A stretch of 64,000 nt of DNA. Source: Cylicocyclus nassatus (lineage: Eukaryota > Nematoda > Chromadorea > Rhabditida > Strongylidae). Under the pieces are notes generated by a model. That model did no database searches, was not told where the DNA came from, and saw only the letters and a list, made by a program, of their open reading frames with translations. Position numbers and translations under genes: made by a program. Positions 59,787 to 64,000 of the stretch are shown here, one piece after another. Location of the stretch: the NCBI GenBank assembly GCA_958299035.1, contig CATQJL010000223.1, positions 68,927,006 to 68,991,005 on the forward strand, written 5' to 3'. How positions within the stretch are numbered: the stretch's first letter is position 1; each line of letters opens with the position of its first letter.

Positions 59787-60269
59787 TTAGAACTTTCTTC
59801 TTTTTTGCGGTAGGTGTTTTGGAGTGTGCCGGAAGCCGCGTATCGGACACAACAAGGTGTTGTGCGGCTTCCGGCAGTGGTTGCAGCTCGTATCGCACGG
59901 TTCGTCGTGGCTCTTCCGCAGGCACCGGTCACATAGGCCCAGAAGCGAAGCCTGGACCGCGCGTGACACGGGATCGGGATACTTAGGACAGCGGCCCGAC
60001 GGATGGCTGCCTTCGCCCTCGGGGCAGAATACGCAGGACGATGTTCGCGGTTGGTTCGCCGCCTCCAAACGATGCTGGCGAGCGTCCAAGGCCGCGAACA
60101 GGTTCAGAATAGTATCCAGCTTAGTGTCGATGGCCATTAGGGCCTGGACGATGGGGGATTGGCGTTGTTCGACGTCCATTTCTTCGACGATTTTGGCGAG
60201 GACGGGCATACTGATTACCACCGCTATCTGTGTAGGCGTTTTTATACATGTTAGCTTGATATAACCCAT
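59787..60269 (-). CDS. Small zinc-knuckle (Gag-like) protein encoded 3' of envelope
   Basis: 160 residues from the first ATG (60269). An internal Met at residue 21 (60209) is an equally good start, because residues 1-20 have no conserved look. Residues 35-72 could form a helix or coiled coil. Three metal-binding knuckles follow: C79-C82-H89-C94, C113-C116-H121-C125 and C129-C132-H136-C141. The tail is basic (KRRK) and its codons overlap the polypurine tract. The knuckle pattern is that of BEL/Pao Gag/Pol nucleocapsid regions, which bind RNA and normally sit near the 5' end. Here it stands alone after the envelope, on the same strand, 65 bp beyond the pol-env stop. A subgenomic spliced RNA would probably express it. 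It may be an accessory protein or a displaced Gag fragment. Confidence 0.65.
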   Translation of the reverse strand: MGYIKLTCIKTPTQIAVVISMPVLAKIVEEMDVEQRQSPIVQALMAIDTKLDTILNLFAALDARQHRLEAANQPRTSSCVFCPEGEGSHPSGRCPKYPDPVSRAVQASLLGLCDRCLRKSHDEPCDTSCNHCRKPHNTLLCPIRGFRHTPKHLPQKRRKF

Positions 60270-60334
60270 TATCTATGTAAGCTTGATATGATACATTATC
60301 TGTGTACAATTTGCTCATTTATTCGCATCAAAGA

Positions 60335-63300
60335 TTAGCCGCGTATCCTAGTTTTTATCGGTGATAGGATAGCGAGCAGCAGTTTGAACGTTGAGGTCAC
60401 TATCGCAGAGGCGATGCCCCAGGCAATTTCAAGCATGGCCCAGGCGACCTTGATTAGCATAATTAGTGCTGCTGGTCCGCACAAATATGTCATTCCTATT
60501 GCAAGTGACATTGCTGCTATGACCGCTGCGGCTACCTTCCATTCTTGTTTTCTTGTTTTGAGAAGCGGTTGCATGTCTGGCATATGCACATCGCTGATTA
60601 CATCTCTCCAGTTTCTACTCTCTGACTGCATTTCGAATAGAGTATTCTGTAAATGCTTAGCATGGTAGTGTAAAGTTCCATCCAGATCGATCTCAATTCT
60701 TTTTTGTGCGCAGATTGCATAGCATTTTTGCTCTATAGCTGCTCTATCGAAATGGAGTATTGTTGTCGTTGTTCGATTGGATTCGTCGCAATTGATCGTG
60801 AATGAGTGATCGTTACATAGCACTGTTACAGGAGATGGTGTAAACGCCTTGCAGTGGCTGACAACTTCGGCTCCATTTTGGCATTCATAGCATCCCGTTA
60901 TGGACTCAAATATGATCGAGCAAGGTGAGTCGACTCTATACTGATTGATGTCAAACATTAGCTTGGATTGGATTGTTAGTGTTACCTCACCATCCTGACT
61001 TGCTGCGAGGATTTCATGCTCCTTTCTTGCGATTTGTAGGCTTGCTGTATGGATTGGCAATATATTAGCTTCATCCTTCCGCACATCGCCTAGGGATTTT
61101 GTTGAGCACTGGCAATTTTTTGGTACTTTGAATGTTGCGCAAGCGCAGATCATGCGGTTTGTGCACTTTTCGAAATTGTCAGTTGCTTGCTGCCGCGTTT
61201 CGCATTCCACCGGTAACTCGTAGCCGTTTGGGATACTTAGAGCTTCATGTTCAGCAATTGCGAAACGCTTATCCATTAGCATAGAGTGCGGCTTGCTTAG
61301 CGAGATGATATTAAGAGTGATCTGCTCAAGATGCAGCGGTAGATAGGGTTGTAATACCACATCTTTGCTTAATGCTGTGCCCCCAATATTCATGTCTAAC
61401 TCAAAGCTGATTTCCGGGGTCCATTCCACGCAGCTGATGACATCGTAGATTTTATTATCTTTTGGGATGTGCGCTACGCGAATATAGGAGCATGCCGGTG
61501 TGATAAGGAAACACCCGCAAAGCAACCCGCCGCATGTGTGCTCGCAGGCGGAATAGCCTGGAAATTCCGAAGCGAATTCTAATTCTGGGATTGTTTCATT
61601 GTGCATGAGGGTGTTGCAGTTATTATTGAAACATGACCCTGCTCCATCACACCTAGTAGTGTAGAATATTCGATGTGTGGTATCTCGCGTATAGAAATGG
61701 GACAGCTTGGAACATTTCATAATCATCTCCTTTTTCGTGATTTTGATTGTACCCAAGGTTTGATTTGCGTGCCTTATGCTGATACAAAGACGCTTCTGTA
61801 GGCGATTAAAGAGTATTTCCTCATTGTATTCATAGGAACAGTCTTGGTTTTGACAAGTTACTTCGACTGTATGTCGCATGTACCCATGTTGGCATGATGC
61901 TGCTGTGCTAATCATAGATGATAGGGCTAACACTATGACTATCGTGTTGGATAGGCCTAATGGGTTGGGGTTGAAGCTATCAAGTACGATGTTTGTCTCG
62001 GGATTAGATGCTACGTTTGGCCTTCGTGTGAGCAGCCGTTTCAACACCCATAACACCATCATCAAGATTGTTACTAGGGCGTACATGGATAGTGCAGTAG
62101 TTATCACAGCACCTGTTGGCCAACAATGTGGGTTTCCCAGTAAAGATGTTGTCATGATCCTGCTTGAGTGATCGCAGTATGTATGAGATTTACATAACTG
62201 AGTGACCGAGAATGTCGGGGTTGTGAGGTTCACATGAAATTGCCCCTTGGTTTTCGCGGGAGGGATGCTTATTGACATGGCTTGAGTGTTATTTTCGAAT
62301 ACTTTGCATGTATTACTCACACATAACCTGAATGGTTCTGCAAGCTCTCTAATGTTAAGTATTCCTTCTGCGCACTCCATAGGTCCCTTCGTCAAAGCTT
62401 CCACATTATTACAGCTGTATAGGAGGATGAGGCTAATTATTGTCATGACCCGAGAGATATGAGGGGATGATGTGCTTTGCGAACTTCGTTCAAAGTTTTG
62501 AATGACTTCGTAGGCGCGAGTCTTAGATTCTCGAGGCGGATTTCGTCTATTAGACTGCGCTTGCAAGAGATTTTCGCCAGTGTCAGCATGTGTGTCGTGT
62601 TGTACGCGTGTTTGCTGAGCTGGATGTTCATCCTGCTGAATATTTTCTGGCAGCGTTGCTGTTTCTTCCATGTTTGCCTCTTCAGTACATCTGATTTCTA
62701 GAGGCAACAGCTTATTCAAAGGCCTTTGTAGAATTTTATGATTTGGTGTAAGGATTTTGGCTGACCTTATCAGACCGTCTGCACTTTTGACTAGTTCTGT
62801 TATCTTTCCATAGGCCCAGTTACCGCGGGGTATCAATTCTTGTTCAATAAGCACAATTTCGCCCATTCGTGGGTGGTGAGGCGTGTGCCGCGGTTGATTC
62901 AAGTGCCTCTTTTGACTTTCGCGTAAAAGTGTCAGATACTCTACATTCCAACGGTCCCAGAATTTAGCTGCAGTAGCTTCTGAGAACTCCATTGCTTCAT
63001 GCGCTTGTAAGGCGGTCTGAATGAGTTCTGGATCATAATCAGGATCGTTAGCTCGCACGTTAGTGTTTGGGAGTGCATATTTCACGTTGCCCTGTAGGAA
63101 GTCTATGGGTCGCAAAGGTATGTCCGTTATATCACTCGAGCTCAACTTTGTGAGCGGGCGAGTGTTTATGATGGCTTCAATTCTTGCCATAACGGTGCTT
63201 AACTCAGTGAAGGAAACTTTGCGGCGGCCAACAGCTTTAGTGAAACAGCGCTTGACTGAGCCGACTAGCCTTTCCCAAACACCACCCATCCAGGGTGCAC

Positions 63301-64000
63301 CTGGTGGATTGAATATCCACGTTATACCTTCAGTAGCACTGTAATTCATTACAGAATTCTCGCTTCGGTCGTCTTTTTCAAACAATTTTTCTATGATTTT
63401 TTGACCGAGCTTGAAATTAGTGCCACAGTCTGTCCTTACGAGTTGTGGTACCCCACGTCGTGAGACAAACCTTACAAAGCTGTTTAGAAATGCGCCTGTT
63501 GATAGGTTCTCCACAGCTTCTAAGTGTATGGCCCTTGTAGTTAAGCATGTGTACAGGCATACATACATCTTCTCGTTGTTTTGCGAGTCGATAGGACTCA
63601 AAAAATCGCAACCAATCTTTTGGAATGGCTTGGAAATTCGTACTCTATCTTTGGGTAGCGATGGCATCTCTGGAGCGCCGAATGGCAGCCCATGACATCT
63701 TTTGCACGTGCTGCAGCTACTGAGATACTTTTTTATTGCTTTCATGGGTTGAGGTATCCAGTATCGCTGTCGTGCTAGCGCTAAAATGTGGTCATTCCCA
63801 CAGTGCGCGTTCTTCTGGTGTATGTTTACCAAAATCAATCGAGTCAGTTCGGACGGATTGGGGAGGAATATTGGCGATTTTGTATCGTGAGGAAGCAGTG
63901 GTATCAACGCAGAGTACTCGTGGCGTATTATTCCAAATTCATCTCTAACAATTTTCACATTGCGGAAGCGCTTCTGCAGTTCTTCTATAGATATAGAATG
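60335..64000 (-). CDS. BEL/Pao polyprotein, integrase fused in frame to phlebovirus-like envelope (5' partial)
   Basis: The frame is open from the window edge to TAA at 60335-60337. Residue numbers here start at the GTG codon at 63958; 14 more codons lie upstream in the window. Residues 47-85 carry the integrase zinc site (H47, H52, C82, C85). The catalytic triad is D118 (CDF), D177 (TDCGTNF) and E229 (GGVWER), the wide D-E spacing usual for BEL/Pao. Residues 331-421 match the Pao C-terminal domain (FWDRW, GEIVLIEQE). From Met505 (62446) an envelope follows: signal-like segment 505-519, a Cys-containing ectodomain, a membrane segment at about 617-640, and a second signal-like segment at 671-688. 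Next comes a Cys-rich Gc-like ectodomain with CGG-C-GCF around 809-817, and C-terminal membrane segments at about 1143-1195. N-glycosylation sites are present. No stop separates integrase and envelope, so the envelope needs splicing, internal initiation or proteolysis. No frame breaks are seen. Confidence 0.9.
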   Translation of the reverse strand, partial: HSISIEELQKRFRNVKIVRDEFGIIRHEYSALIPLLPHDTKSPIFLPNPSELTRLILVNIHQKNAHCGNDHILALARQRYWIPQPMKAIKKYLSSCSTCKRCHGLPFGAPEMPSLPKDRVRISKPFQKIGCDFLSPIDSQNNEKMYVCLYTCLTTRAIHLEAVENLSTGAFLNSFVRFVSRRGVPQLVRTDCGTNFKLGQKIIEKLFEKDDRSENSVMNYSATEGITWIFNPPGAPWMGGVWERLVGSVKRCFTKAVGRRKVSFTELSTVMARIEAIINTRPLTKLSSSDITDIPLRPIDFLQGNVKYALPNTNVRANDPDYDPELIQTALQAHEAMEFSEATAAKFWDRWNVEYLTLLRESQKRHLNQPRHTPHHPRMGEIVLIEQELIPRGNWAYGKITELVKSADGLIRSAKILTPNHKILQRPLNKLLPLEIRCTEEANMEETATLPENIQQDEHPAQQTRVQHDTHADTGENLLQAQSNRRNPPRESKTRAYEVIQNFERSSQSTSSPHISRVMTIISLILLYSCNNVEALTKGPMECAEGILNIRELAEPFRLCVSNTCKVFENNTQAMSISIPPAKTKGQFHVNLTTPTFSVTQLCKSHTYCDHSSRIMTTSLLGNPHCWPTGAVITTALSMYALVTILMMVLWVLKRLLTRRPNVASNPETNIVLDSFNPNPLGLSNTIVIVLALSSMISTAASCQHGYMRHTVEVTCQNQDCSYEYNEEILFNRLQKRLCISIRHANQTLGTIKITKKEMIMKCSKLSHFYTRDTTHRIFYTTRCDGAGSCFNNNCNTLMHNETIPELEFASEFPGYSACEHTCGGLLCGCFLITPACSYIRVAHIPKDNKIYDVISCVEWTPEISFELDMNIGGTALSKDVVLQPYLPLHLEQITLNIISLSKPHSMLMDKRFAIAEHEALSIPNGYELPVECETRQQATDNFEKCTNRMICACATFKVPKNCQCSTKSLGDVRKDEANILPIHTASLQIARKEHEILAASQDGEVTLTIQSKLMFDINQYRVDSPCSIIFESITGCYECQNGAEVVSHCKAFTPSPVTVLCNDHSFTINCDESNRTTTTILHFDRAAIEQKCYAICAQKRIEIDLDGTLHYHAKHLQNTLFEMQSESRNWRDVISDVHMPDMQPLLKTRKQEWKVAAAVIAAMSLAIGMTYLCGPAALIMLIKVAWAMLEIAWGIASAIVTSTFKLLLAILSPIKTRIRG

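Larger units (their letters stand above)
59330..64000 (-). mobile_element. BEL/Pao retrotransposon with envelope (3' half)
   Basis: On the minus strand from the window edge: integrase with BEL/Pao-specific C-terminal domain, in-frame class II envelope, a separate zinc-knuckle ORF, polypurine tract (about 59793-59805) and 3' LTR. The long frame is open over 1.2 kb-codon scale without a single stop, so the copy is young. Gag, protease, RT, RNase H and the 5' LTR must lie beyond 64000. Enveloped BEL/Pao elements with phlebovirus-related glycoproteins are known from nematodes (Cer group). Confidence 0.85.

Noticed and set aside
59824..60264. 146-residue plus-strand open frame
   Set aside because: Antisense shadow of the zinc-knuckle ORF, whose Cys/His spacing on the minus strand is far more convincing.

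Overview
This 64-kb window looks like AT-rich, repeat-dense nuclear DNA from a nematode. The lineage call is an inference from three things. The only host-like gene has short introns ending in TTTCAG-type acceptors. The LTR element at the right edge is a BEL/Pao retrotransposon with a phlebovirus-like envelope, an arrangement known from nematode Cer elements. Long C or G homopolymer runs are also scattered through otherwise AT-rich sequence. I see no bacterial operons, rRNA, CRISPR array or convincing tRNA gene.

Layout. 0-9 kb is mostly unrecognised sequence with a perfect 81-bp-arm hairpin (5.6-5.8 kb) and two copies of a short inverted-repeat element that starts CAAGGG and duplicates 3 bp (usually TCA/TGA). 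10.2-12 kb is a GC-rich block of related palindromic modules. 15.2-16.7 kb holds a decayed plus-strand non-LTR (CR1/jockey-like) LINE fragment. From about 17.0 to 24.2 kb lies a minus-strand LINE of the same kind, about 4 kb before interruption. It was split by three insertions, one of which carries a non-autonomous Helitron. 28.7-30.4 kb has two related MITEs and a nearly identical 180-bp duplicated segment. 30.7-34.1 kb carries the one recognisable host locus, a nucleosome-assembly-protein (NAP/SET) family gene in several exons, partly degraded or mis-joined. A roughly 260-290 bp tandem duplication of its 5' end lies directly upstream.

34-46 kb is a transposon graveyard: GT-rich microsatellites, four Tc1/mariner-type inverted-repeat elements with mostly TA duplications, and three Helitron loci. 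One Helitron contains a mariner-type palindrome nested inside another. 46-50 kb holds simple and low-copy tandem arrays, including an inverted array of about 180-bp units. 50-59 kb contains another LINE 3' fragment and further foldback elements. One of these is a CAAGGG element inside a mariner-type palindrome whose opposite arm preserves the empty target site.

The right edge (about 59.3-64.0 kb, minus strand) is the 3' half of a BEL/Pao element with retrovirus-like organisation. A single open frame runs from integrase straight into a two-part (Gn/Gc-like) class II envelope. It is followed by a separate small ORF with three CCHC-type zinc knuckles, then a polypurine tract and a 3' LTR with a TATA box and poly(A) signal. 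Gag, protease, RT and the 5' LTR would lie beyond position 64000. This element, with its open pol-env frame and the extra zinc-knuckle ORF, is the most notable object in the window.
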